Shown here piece by piece: positions 1 to 6,976 of a stretch of 6,976 nt of DNA (positions are counted from its first letter, which is position 1; each line of letters begins with the position of its first letter). The stretch spans positions 1 to 6,976 of the forward strand of contig JAFLUS010000101.1 of the NCBI GenBank assembly GCA_022508685.1. Reading direction: 5' to 3'. The position numbers were made by a program, and so were the translations under genes. This DNA is from Prevotellaceae bacterium (GTDB taxonomy: Bacteria; Bacteroidota; Bacteroidia; Bacteroidales; Bacteroidaceae). The notes below the pieces were generated by a model. The model was not told where the DNA came from. It searched no databases and saw only the letters and a list, made by a program, of their open reading frames with translations.

Positions 1-135
1 CGCACTCTGACACTTTGCACATCGCACTCTACAAACTCGTGTATCGCACTCTGCAACTTTGTGTTCTTCGGAGCAAAACTCCGTCGTATGCGGAGGAAAT
101 TTACGTATTCTTCGGAAAAGAAACAAGTGTGTCGC
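1..135. repeat. Degenerate 22-bp tandem repeat array, cut by left edge
   Basis: Three clear copies start with cgcactct at 1, 23 and 45, exactly 22 bases apart, and share a tail like ctttgtgtat. The same 22-base register continues more weakly to 135. The 13-mer at 61-73 recurs at 105-117 with 11 of 13 bases identical, an offset of 44. The 11-mer at 38-48 recurs at 126-136 with 9 of 11 identical, an offset of 88. If six units are cut at 4, 26, 48, 70, 92 and 114, unit position 14 is G in all six, position 15 is T in five and position 22 is C in all six. A 22-base unit is not a multiple of three and no open frame fits, so the array is probably non-coding. Its function is unknown. It sits downstream of the GH2 gene and continues outside the window. 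The first three copies are secure; the last three are an inference from register. Confidence 0.7.
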
Positions 136-159
136 ATAGGGTATTCCTATGCGACACAC
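114..159 (-). terminator. Rho-independent terminator after the GH2 gene
   Basis: Bases 127-140 (gtgtgtcgcatagg) are the perfect reverse complement of 146-159, giving a 14-bp stem with a 5-nt loop at 141-145. Read on the minus strand, the stem is followed at once by TTGTTTCTTTTCC (126 down to 114), a T-rich tail suited to intrinsic termination. On the plus strand the stem is followed by a mixed sequence without a T run, so the terminator acts on minus-strand transcription. It begins about 60 bases after the GH2 stop codon and probably closes the uvrA-glnS-TPR-GH2 transcript. Confidence 0.88.
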
Positions 160-218
160 ATATCATTACTGCGTTAATGTCGAACCACTGCTAAATGAAA
201 GACGATGGTGCCTCGCAT

Positions 219-2711
219 TTATCGGACAAATTGTCCGGTAGGTAGTTGATATTGGGCTGTACGTAGACCTTTGCTGCTGACGGTAATGGTGGCTGGTTTC
301 GTCGGGTCAGTGACTTCGACGGCGAGGACGAGAGCACCATTGAAGGCATGCATGGAAGGTTCGGTGAAAGGTTCCAAACTGGTGGGGTCACCATTGCACA
401 TGCCTTTGAAACGTGCACCGCCGCTGACGGAAACGCGCAGAAGATTGTCGGCTTGCGGACAGGCATAGCCGTCGTTGTCGACGATGCGGGCCGTGAGGAA
501 CAGCATGTCACCTGCGTCCACGGGCATCAGTGAGAGCGGCATGATGGAGAATTCGCCATTGACGACATCGGTGAGTTCATCGTTGAGTGCAAGCGTGACG
601 GCTGCGGGAGCATCGGCAGTATGCAAGGTGCGACGACCGCGTTCTTGTCCGTTTTCATCATAGACGACAACTGCGACCTCGCCGGGTTGGTAAACGACGT
701 TATCCCAACGCAGACGATAGCGGTTGAGCAACGTGTCGTTTTCGGCAGTGATGGCGGTGTAGGGAATGGAGTTGTCTTTGCTGATGCGTCCTTGACTGAC
801 GCCATTGACAAAGAGTTCGGCTGTCGGATAGTTGGTGTAGCAGTAGACGGGCGTGGTTTGTCCCTCACGGCCGTTCCACGTCCAGTGCGGCAGCAAGTGG
901 ATGGTTTCGGCTTTTGGATTCCAATGCGAACGATAGAGCCAATAGCGGTCTTTGGGCAGCCCGGCAAGGTCGAAGATGCCGAAATAACTGCTGCGAGATG
1001 GCCAATAGGTATCATAAGGCGTAGGTTCACCAAGATAGTCGAAGCCCGTCCACACGAATTCGCCAATCACCCACGGATTGTCGTCTTGCCAAGCCCAATC
1101 TTCATCGGGGAGGTTGCTCCACGAACAGGATTCGACGTCGTAACCACTGCACTGTCCGTCGTCATAGGCATGACTCTTGCGAGGAACAACGGGAAATTTG
1201 TAGACGCCACGGCTGGAGATGGTAGATGCGGTTTCGCTGCCGAGCAGAAAACCATGGCGTAAGCGTTGATAGGCTGCTTCGTAGCGAGGAAGACGATAAT
1301 TCACACCGGGAATATCGAGCACTTGTGCATAGCCGGTGGCAATGGCGTTGTCGATGCGGTCCATGCCTGCCGTAACGGGACGCGTGGGGTCGAGGTGGTG
1401 GACGAGGTTCTGCATCCGGCGCGTCATGGCATTGCCTTCGGTGCTTCCCTGTTCGGGAATTTCGTTGCCGATAGACCACATGACGATGGAAGGATGGAGG
1501 CGATTGGCTTCAACCAGATTGGTGAGGTCGCGTTCCCACCATTGGTCGTAGAAACGAGCATATCCATTCTTACACTTGGGGTAACGCCACATGTCGAAAC
1601 TTTCAGCCATGACCATCATGCCGAGGGAGTCGCAGAGTTCCATCTGCCATTGCGACGGCATATTGTGGCTGGTGCGGATGGCATCGCATCCCATTTCCTT
1701 CAAGAGGCGGAGTTGGCGCAAGAGCGCACTGCGGTGAACTGCTGCTCCGAACATACCGAGGTCGTGATGCAGACACACGCCCTTGATTTTGCGCGTTTTC
1801 CCATTGAGGCAGAAACCATTCTGTTCTGACACTTGCACGGTGCGGATGCCGTATTTCACGGTCTTTTCGTCGACCACGCGGTCACCTTCCATCAGTTGCA
1901 CGGTAAGTTCGTAGAGTTTTGGCGTTTCGGGCGTCCACGGCGTAATGCGGTTGAGCGTAAACAAATGGGTAGCATTGTTTCCGGTGAACGGAACTGTACA
2001 GGTTTCGCCGTTGGTCGTGAACGTAACGGTGGTCGCTTGCGACGGCTTTGTGCAAGATACGGAGAAACGCACATCGGCGGATGTCTGGCTGTCGGCAATC
2101 GTCTCCGTAACGGCATTGATGCTCCATTCACTGATGGCTTGTTCGTTGGTCGTTATCAGTTTGACAGGACGATACAGACCGGCACCCGGATACCAACGGC
2201 TGCTTTCTTCCACATTTTGCAGACGAACGGCGAGGGTGTTCGCTTTGCCGTCCGTATGGATATAAGGCGTAATGTCGACAATGAATGCCGAATAGCCGTA
2301 TTTCCATTCGCCTGCCAATTGTCCGTTGACATACACTTGCGGTTCGGACATGGCACCATCGAAATTGAGCAAAGCACGTTGACAACCTTTTTCCACTGTA
2401 AACTGCGTGCGGTACCACCCCACTCCAATCCATGGCAGTGAACCGCTACGGCCAGTCTTTTCCGTGGCTTCAGTTTCGCCGTTCTGCGTAATGGCGACCG
2501 TTTGCTTGTCGATGTCTTTGTCGAAAGGTCCAGCGATAGCCCAATCATGAGGAACGGACACGGTTTGCCACTTGCTGTCGTTGCAGCGTTCAGCAGCATT
2601 CTCCGTGCGGTCAGTGTGCGAGAATTTCCAACCATGTTCCAAATAGCGTTCCGTGCGCTGTGCATTGAGCATAAAGGGAAACAGCGCGAGTAAGGTCAAA
2701 ATGTATTTCAT
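219..2711 (-). CDS. Secreted glycoside hydrolase family 2, probable beta-galactosidase
   Basis: This 830-residue enzyme most likely removes terminal beta-linked galactose (or a related sugar) from glycans in the periplasm or at the cell surface. Residues 1-17 form a signal peptide (MKYILTLLALFPFMLNA, cut before Q18); there is no lipobox cysteine. A sugar-binding jelly-roll domain follows (about 20-190, with GVGWYR and WYPGAGLYRPV), then an Ig-like domain (about 193-290) and a TIM barrel (about 297-595). The acid/base is Glu417 in MWSIGNE. The nucleophile is probably Glu493 in GSETAST, and GEFVWTGFDYLGEP (550-563) is a typical active-site loop. After the barrel come a DUF4982-like domain (about 600-670, AELFVNG) and a C-terminal Ig-like domain (about 697-815). 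I chose the start at 2711 because it begins the signal peptide; an upstream in-frame start would add 12 polar residues and overlap the TPR gene's end. It lies 13 bases after that gene. No SusC/SusD partner or regulator is visible. Substrate is uncertain: beta-glucuronidase or another GH2 activity is possible. Confidence 0.9.
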   Translation of the reverse strand: MKYILTLLALFPFMLNAQRTERYLEHGWKFSHTDRTENAAERCNDSKWQTVSVPHDWAIAGPFDKDIDKQTVAITQNGETEATEKTGRSGSLPWIGVGWYRTQFTVEKGCQRALLNFDGAMSEPQVYVNGQLAGEWKYGYSAFIVDITPYIHTDGKANTLAVRLQNVEESSRWYPGAGLYRPVKLITTNEQAISEWSINAVTETIADSQTSADVRFSVSCTKPSQATTVTFTTNGETCTVPFTGNNATHLFTLNRITPWTPETPKLYELTVQLMEGDRVVDEKTVKYGIRTVQVSEQNGFCLNGKTRKIKGVCLHHDLGMFGAAVHRSALLRQLRLLKEMGCDAIRTSHNMPSQWQMELCDSLGMMVMAESFDMWRYPKCKNGYARFYDQWWERDLTNLVEANRLHPSIVMWSIGNEIPEQGSTEGNAMTRRMQNLVHHLDPTRPVTAGMDRIDNAIATGYAQVLDIPGVNYRLPRYEAAYQRLRHGFLLGSETASTISSRGVYKFPVVPRKSHAYDDGQCSGYDVESCSWSNLPDEDWAWQDDNPWVIGEFVWTGFDYLGEPTPYDTYWPSRSSYFGIFDLAGLPKDRYWLYRSHWNPKAETIHLLPHWTWNGREGQTTPVYCYTNYPTAELFVNGVSQGRISKDNSIPYTAITAENDTLLNRYRLRWDNVVYQPGEVAVVVYDENGQERGRRTLHTADAPAAVTLALNDELTDVVNGEFSIMPLSLMPVDAGDMLFLTARIVDNDGYACPQADNLLRVSVSGGARFKGMCNGDPTSLEPFTEPSMHAFNGALVLAVEVTDPTKPATITVSSKGLRTAQYQLPTGQFVR
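223..237. repeat. Small perfect inverted repeat at the end of the GH2 gene
   Basis: The 15-mer cggacaaattgtccg is a perfect palindrome around a central A. It overlaps the last codons of the GH2 gene (…GQFVR), just before the stop. As RNA it could form a 6-bp stem with a 3-nt loop. No T run follows, so it is not a terminator by itself. It may be a small operator-like site, an RNA-end structure or chance; codon constraint over these residues makes chance plausible. Confidence 0.35.
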
Positions 2712-2724
2712 AAAAGTAGTCAGT

Positions 2725-4239
2725 TTATTCCGTTTTTCTATTGGCAATAAGGTGTTCGTAGAATTCGGTCGGCGTCATTCCTTCTGGAATCACGTCGTGA
2801 AGTACTGTGCCGACGGCATCAGGGTTGGTGTCCCATGCTTTTTTCAACCACGTGACACACTCGGCATATTTTTGCAAATTGAATTTTGCTAATGCCATGT
2901 AGGCATAGCCGTAACTGCGGTTGGGGAAAGGTACATCGTCGGGAATTGCCACAGCCTTTGTCAGTACTTTCTCTGCCGTTTCCGTATAGCCGTAGGTCAA
3001 GAACGCAGCAGCCATCTCGACAACGAATGAAGGCGAGAATTTGGTGATGTCCATGACAATGGCGTAGCATTTGATGGCTTCTTCAAACCGATTGGTAGCC
3101 AACAGCAATGCGCCTTTGAGCATGAGAAATTCAGGATAGACATTGCTGTCCACCTTCATGGCTCGGTCCAATAGTTCCATTGCCTTTGCATAGCAACCAC
3201 ATACATAGTAGGGTTCGGCTATATCGAACATCGACCATGATTTCTCTTCCGGTTCCAAATCCTGCTGCTCTATGTACTTCGCTGCTATATCCAAATGAGG
3301 AATGGCAGCCTCGCGTTGGTTCATGTTGATGAGACAATAGGCAATTGATTGTTCCAAAGAGCGTGAATCGGCAACAAGCGGATGGCATTTTTGAAAAATA
3401 TCCAAAGCATCCTGCCACCGTTGGAGCGTATAGAGGCAATGCCCTTTGAGGGTTAAGGCATCTGTGTCGTCAGGATTGATGGCCAATGCAAATTCCAACG
3501 AATTCAGACATTCATTCGTATCACCCAACATGTGTTGTGCGGCTGCCAACACCGTCCATCCACCTTGAATGTAAGGATTGTCGTCCAACAATTGGGTAAA
3601 AACCAGCACACATTCTTCAGCGAGATTTTCATCACGGACAATGTCAGCCAACGCCAAGTCTGCATCGTATTGTCCCAATGGCGAAAACGCATCGACGTAG
3701 CGATGTACCCATTTCTTCAGCATCTGCTGATTGGGGCATGGTGCCAATTCAACGATGGACATAATGACGTGGATATAGGCATCGCGTGCCTGATTCTGCG
3801 GATTGTCGTCTTCGTATTCTGGCTCGTCCTCATCTTCGTCGTCGAAAGTGTCAGGCATGGTGCTGTTCACCCACGCTTCGAAAAGGATATCGGCACGTGG
3901 TATGTCATTCTCAACGGCGTATGCCAATTGCGCCTGCAGATAGAGCACGTCGCTATTGTCTTCCACCCTCAGTTGGTTGACCAATGCGGCAGCCTCGTCA
4001 AACTGACGGAGATATATCAGTACACCTGCCATCACACTCTTCAGCACATCGTCGTCGGGATGCAACTGCAATCCCTGCTTCACGGCCTTGAGTGCTTTCT
4101 TCGGTTTGCCGTCGCTGAGGTAGTAGTCGCTGATGTCCATATAGTCATCCGAATCGAAATAGCAGATGCTCCCCTCGCGTTGTTTGGCTTCATAACGCCG
4201 CAATATACACTTGAATTCTTTGGAATCAAAATACTTCAT
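2725..4239 (-). CDS. Cytoplasmic tetratricopeptide repeat (TPR) protein, role unknown
   Basis: This 504-residue protein consists mainly of TPR helix pairs, which usually form a scaffold that binds other proteins. Recognisable repeats lie near residues 31-62 (ALKAVKQGLQLHPDD), 63-94, 226-257 (CLNSLEFALAINPDD), 258-291, 334-366 (AKAMELLDRAMKVD), 367-400 (FEEAIKCYAIVMD), 402-434 and 443-474. A very acidic stretch at 132-146 (DDEDEDEPEYEDD) separates the first repeats from the rest and is probably a flexible linker. There is no signal peptide, membrane segment or enzymatic motif, so it should be cytoplasmic. The N-terminus (MKYFDSKEFKCILRRYE) has the look of a true start. It lies 51 bases after glnS and 13 before the GH2 start, so it is probably co-transcribed with both. 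From memory, TPR proteins of this type occur beside glnS in Bacteroidales, but I cannot name a function or partner. Confidence 0.9.
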   Translation of the reverse strand: MKYFDSKEFKCILRRYEAKQREGSICYFDSDDYMDISDYYLSDGKPKKALKAVKQGLQLHPDDDVLKSVMAGVLIYLRQFDEAAALVNQLRVEDNSDVLYLQAQLAYAVENDIPRADILFEAWVNSTMPDTFDDEDEDEPEYEDDNPQNQARDAYIHVIMSIVELAPCPNQQMLKKWVHRYVDAFSPLGQYDADLALADIVRDENLAEECVLVFTQLLDDNPYIQGGWTVLAAAQHMLGDTNECLNSLEFALAINPDDTDALTLKGHCLYTLQRWQDALDIFQKCHPLVADSRSLEQSIAYCLINMNQREAAIPHLDIAAKYIEQQDLEPEEKSWSMFDIAEPYYVCGCYAKAMELLDRAMKVDSNVYPEFLMLKGALLLATNRFEEAIKCYAIVMDITKFSPSFVVEMAAAFLTYGYTETAEKVLTKAVAIPDDVPFPNRSYGYAYMALAKFNLQKYAECVTWLKKAWDTNPDAVGTVLHDVIPEGMTPTEFYEHLIANRKTE

Positions 4240-4290
4240 TGTGCAAATGGATGTGCTTTGTCTGAGAATGAATGACGACGATGGCGAACT

Positions 4291-6051
4291 TTACTTGTTC
4301 AGTTTCGCCCAATTGTCTTTCAAACCGACGGTGCGGTTAAATACGAGATGGTCGGGAGTGGAATCGGGATCTACGTTGTAGTAACCGATGCGTTGGAATT
4401 GCAAATAGTCGAGCGGTTTGCAGTTTGCTACCCATTTCTCCACATACGCTTGCGTATTGATTTCAAGGCTGTTTGGATTGAGGAACGGACGCATGGCATC
4501 GATTCCGCGCACTCCGTCGTGCTCATCGCTGTAACGTTTGATTTCGTCGCGTGGATTCTCCACCATCCACAGGCGATCGTAGTTGCGCACTTCCGCCTGC
4601 AGGCAGTGATTGCAAGCCACCCAGTGGATGGTTGCCTTCACCTTGCGGTTGGATTCGGGCATACCGCTCTTCGTCTGTGGGTCGTATTCGGCATAGATTT
4701 CCTCGATTTCGCCCGCTTCGTTCTTTTTCACACCTGTACATTTAATAATATAGGCGTTTTTCAGGCGCACTTCCCGTCCGATGCTCAGTCGGAAGAATTT
4801 CTTGGGAGCATCCTCCATAAAGTCATCGCGCTCTATCCACAATTCTCGGGCAAACTCAATGGTGTGCGTGCCGTCGGCTTCGTTTTCGGGATTGTTCACC
4901 GCTACCAATTCTTCCACTTGGTCGGCGGGATAGTTGGTCAGCACCAATTTGACGGGATTCACCACCGCCGACACGCGCTGTGCTCGCTTGTTCAGGTCTT
5001 CGCGAACGGCAGATTCCAGCAACGCCATTTCGTTGAGCGCGTCGAATGTGGTATAGCCGATTTTATTGATGAAATTGATGATGCTCTCGGGACTGTATCC
5101 ACGACGGCGGAAACCACAGATAGTGGGCATACGGGGGTCATCCCATCCCTTCACCACGCCCTCCTGCGTCAGGATGAGCAGATTGCGCTTCGACATCAGC
5201 GTGTGCGTCAGATTTAGTTTATTGAACTCAATCTGACGGGGGCGGTTGTCGTTCAGCGGTTCTTTGCCTCGTGTCTGCTTCAACCAATCGACGAACAAGT
5301 CGTAGAGCGGTCGGTGACTCACAAATTCCAATGTGCAGATGGAATGGGTCACGCCTTCGAAGAAGTCGCTCTGTCCGTGAGTATAGTCGTACATGGGATA
5401 GGCATTCCAGCGATTGCCCGTGCGGTCGTGGGGCATATTCAGCACACGGTACATGATGGGGTCGCGGAAGTGCATATTGGGGCTTGCCATATCGATTTTC
5501 GCACGCAGCACCATACGTCCGCGTTCCACCGTTCCCGAGTTCATCAGTTCAAACAGACGCAGATTTTCTTCTACCGGTCGGTCGCGATAGGGGCTGTTCG
5601 TTCCAGGCTGCGTGGGCGTACCCTTCTGTGCAGCGATTTCTTCGCTCGTCTGTTCGTCCACATATGCTTTTCCCTGCTTGATGAGTTCGACTGCCAAATC
5701 CCACAATTGTTGGAAGTAGTCGCTGGCGTAGTAGACATTCGCCCACTTGAAGCCCAACCACTCGATGTCACGCTTGATAGCCTCGATATATTCGTCGTCC
5801 TCCTTTTGCGGATTGGTGTCGTCCAAGCGCAGGTTACATTCGCCGCCATATTTTTGAGCAATGCCGAAGTCGATGGCAATGGCTTTGGCATGTCCGATGT
5901 GCAGATAGCCGTTGGGTTCAGGAGGAAATCGTGTTTGCAGTTTTCCACCGTTCTTTCCTTCGGCAAGATCTTTTTTCACGATTTCTTCCACAAAGGAGAT
6001 AGATTCCTTCTTCACGTCCTCTGTGCCTTGTTGCATGTTGTCTGTATTCAT
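4291..6051 (-). CDS. glnS: Glutaminyl-tRNA synthetase (GlnRS)
   Basis: GlnRS charges tRNA-Gln with glutamine using ATP, in the cytoplasm. This is a complete 586-residue class I synthetase, slightly longer than the E. coli enzyme of about 554. The class I signature HIGH is at 51-54 within PPEPNGYLHIGHAKA, and the second signature is MSKR at 286-289. The Rossmann catalytic domain, with its tRNA acceptor-binding insertion, runs to about 355 and includes WDDPRMPTICGFRRRGYSPE (303-322). The rest, about 358-575, is the two-barrel anticodon-binding region, ending in the GlnRS-typical FNRTVGLKDNWAK. These GlnRS-specific features argue against GluRS. The start at 6051 gives a short N-terminal helix region like that of other GlnRS proteins. 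Upstream is TATAAAGAA rather than a Shine-Dalgarno site, as is common in Bacteroidetes. It starts 27 bases after the uvrA stop, suggesting co-transcription. Presence of GlnRS means tRNA-Gln can be charged directly rather than through Glu-tRNA amidation. Confidence 0.98.
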   Translation of the reverse strand: MNTDNMQQGTEDVKKESISFVEEIVKKDLAEGKNGGKLQTRFPPEPNGYLHIGHAKAIAIDFGIAQKYGGECNLRLDDTNPQKEDDEYIEAIKRDIEWLGFKWANVYYASDYFQQLWDLAVELIKQGKAYVDEQTSEEIAAQKGTPTQPGTNSPYRDRPVEENLRLFELMNSGTVERGRMVLRAKIDMASPNMHFRDPIMYRVLNMPHDRTGNRWNAYPMYDYTHGQSDFFEGVTHSICTLEFVSHRPLYDLFVDWLKQTRGKEPLNDNRPRQIEFNKLNLTHTLMSKRNLLILTQEGVVKGWDDPRMPTICGFRRRGYSPESIINFINKIGYTTFDALNEMALLESAVREDLNKRAQRVSAVVNPVKLVLTNYPADQVEELVAVNNPENEADGTHTIEFARELWIERDDFMEDAPKKFFRLSIGREVRLKNAYIIKCTGVKKNEAGEIEEIYAEYDPQTKSGMPESNRKVKATIHWVACNHCLQAEVRNYDRLWMVENPRDEIKRYSDEHDGVRGIDAMRPFLNPNSLEINTQAYVEKWVANCKPLDYLQFQRIGYYNVDPDSTPDHLVFNRTVGLKDNWAKLNK

Positions 6052-6078
6052 TTCTTTATATTGTATGAGTTAATTCGG

Positions 6079-6976
6079 TTATGCGATGGGGTGTTCCATT
6101 TCCTTTTTGAGGAAGGTCGCTGTGAATCCTTTGCCCGAGCGAGCCACTTCGTCGGGCGAACCGGTAACGACGATTTCACCACCTCGTCGTCCTCCGTCGG
6201 GGCCCATGTCGATGATATGGTCGGCACACCGGATGACATCCATGTTGTGTTCGATGACAATGACCGTGTTGCCTTTATCCACCAATCGACGCAGCACGTT
6301 GAGCAACGCCTGTATGTCGGCGAAATGCAGTCCGGTGGTAGGTTCGTCAAGGATGAACAGCGTCTTGCCCGTGTCTCGTCGTGCGAGTTCGGTAGCAAGT
6401 TTCACGCGCTGGCTTTCTCCTCCGGAAAGCGTGGTGCCGGGTTGTCCCAATTTGATATATCCCAATCCGACGTCTTGCAACACTTTGACTTTTTGCAATA
6501 TATGCGGTTGGTTCTCAAAGAATTCCACGGCTTCATTGATGGTCATGTTGAGCACGTCGGCTATGTTCTTGCCTTTGAACCTCACTTCGAGGGTGGCTCG
6601 GTTGTAGCGTTGTCCGTGACAGGCTTCGCAGGGCACTTGAATATCGGGCAGCAAGTGCATCTCGATGGTTTTGTATCCGTTTCCACTGCAAGTTTCGCAG
6701 CGTCCTCCCTTGACGTTGAAGGAGAATTGCCCGGGGCGATAGCCTCGCATTTTGGCTTCAGGAATTTCGACGAACAGTGTGCGGATGTCACTGAAGATGC
6801 CTGTATAGGTGGCAGGGTTGGAGCGTGGCGTACGTCCGATGGGCGATTGGTCGACACTGATGACTTTATCGATGTGTTCAATACCTTCAATGGCAGTATA
6901 TGGCAGCGGCTGACGCAAACTGCGATAGAATTTCTGCGAGAGGATAGGTTGCAGCGTATCGTTAATGAGAGTTGAT
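6079..6976 (-). CDS. uvrA: UvrA, excinuclease ABC subunit A, C-terminal part (5' end outside window)
   Basis: UvrA is the ATP-driven damage sensor of nucleotide excision repair; it works with UvrB to find lesions in DNA. Only the last 298 or so codons are visible, about a third of a normal protein of roughly 940 residues. The frame stays open to the right edge, where the fragment begins [19 protein letters not shown], the stretch just after the Walker A lysine of the second ATPase domain. Next come [18 protein letters not shown], a zinc-finger module with CxxC pairs (CETC and CEAC, 6619-6699), the ABC signature LSGGESQ (6409-6429), Walker B LFILDEP (6340-6360) with the following TTGLH, and the H-loop histidine in VIEH (6247-6249). 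All motifs are intact, with no sign of decay. A TTG at 6918 could be read as a start but is an internal leucine codon. The gene precedes glnS by 27 bases. Confidence 0.98.
   Translation of the reverse strand, partial: STLINDTLQPILSQKFYRSLRQPLPYTAIEGIEHIDKVISVDQSPIGRTPRSNPATYTGIFSDIRTLFVEIPEAKMRGYRPGQFSFNVKGGRCETCSGNGYKTIEMHLLPDIQVPCEACHGQRYNRATLEVRFKGKNIADVLNMTINEAVEFFENQPHILQKVKVLQDVGLGYIKLGQPGTTLSGGESQRVKLATELARRDTGKTLFILDEPTTGLHFADIQALLNVLRRLVDKGNTVIVIEHNMDVIRCADHIIDMGPDGGRRGGEIVVTGSPDEVARSGKGFTATFLKKEMEHPIA

Noticed and set aside
1..66. CRISPR array
   Set aside because: The copies are directly adjacent with no unique spacers, and the unit differs between copies.
69..95. Possible small hairpins (cggag at 69-73 or 91-95 pairing with ctccg at 79-83), considered as a second terminator or attenuator
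   Set aside because: Stems are only 5 bp and no T run follows on either strand. The pattern is more simply part of the 22-base repeat register.
2712..2747. Upstream in-frame start for the GH2 protein, adding 12 residues (MPIEKRNKLTTF)
   Set aside because: It would overlap the end of the TPR gene and put polar and charged residues ahead of a clean signal peptide. The ATG at 2711 is the better start.
4240..4290. Promoter for the TPR gene in the glnS-TPR gap
   Set aside because: I looked for the Bacteroidetes pattern (TTTG near -33 and TAnnTTTG near -7) and found no convincing match in these 51 bases.
4348..5217. Plus-strand open frame of 289 codons within glnS, and similar ones opposite the GH2 and TPR genes
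   Set aside because: The translations show no recognisable domain and mirror the codon bias of the minus-strand genes.
5314..6975. Plus-strand open frame of 553 codons running antisense to glnS and uvrA
   Set aside because: It lies opposite two well-conserved genes with complete motifs, and its translation is rich in His, Phe, Val and Cys in the manner of an antisense reading. It is a by-product of codon usage in the real genes.

Overview
The window looks like a chromosomal stretch from a member of the Bacteroidales, most likely Prevotella-like. This is inferred from several features. Base composition is balanced. Start codons lack clear Shine-Dalgarno sequences. The secreted glycosidase has a signal peptide ending in the typical Bacteroidetes form (…LNA|Q). 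GlnRS is present, and a TPR protein follows glnS. No rRNA or marker gene is present, so genus level is a guess.

All four genes lie on the minus strand, so transcription runs from the right edge to the left. In transcription order they are: the C-terminal third of uvrA (cut by the right edge), glnS, a cytoplasmic TPR-repeat protein, and a secreted family 2 glycoside hydrolase. Gaps between genes are only 27, 51 and 13 bases, with no visible promoter or terminator between them, so they probably form one transcription unit. A strong Rho-independent terminator (14-bp perfect stem, 5-nt loop, T-rich tail on the minus strand) follows the last gene.

Beyond the terminator, bases 1-135 hold a degenerate tandem repeat with a 22-base period. 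Three clear copies abut the left edge, and three weaker copies continue in the same register up to and into the terminator stem. The array runs off the window, so its full length is unknown.

Functionally the genes are a mix: nucleotide excision repair (UvrA), translation (GlnRS), a probable protein-protein interaction scaffold of unknown role (TPR), and periplasmic or surface glycan breakdown (GH2). Nothing shows that they act in one pathway, and the grouping may simply be shared transcription. I found no mobile element, CRISPR array, tRNA or rRNA gene. The repeat array is the least explained item. I see no convincing new multi-gene system.
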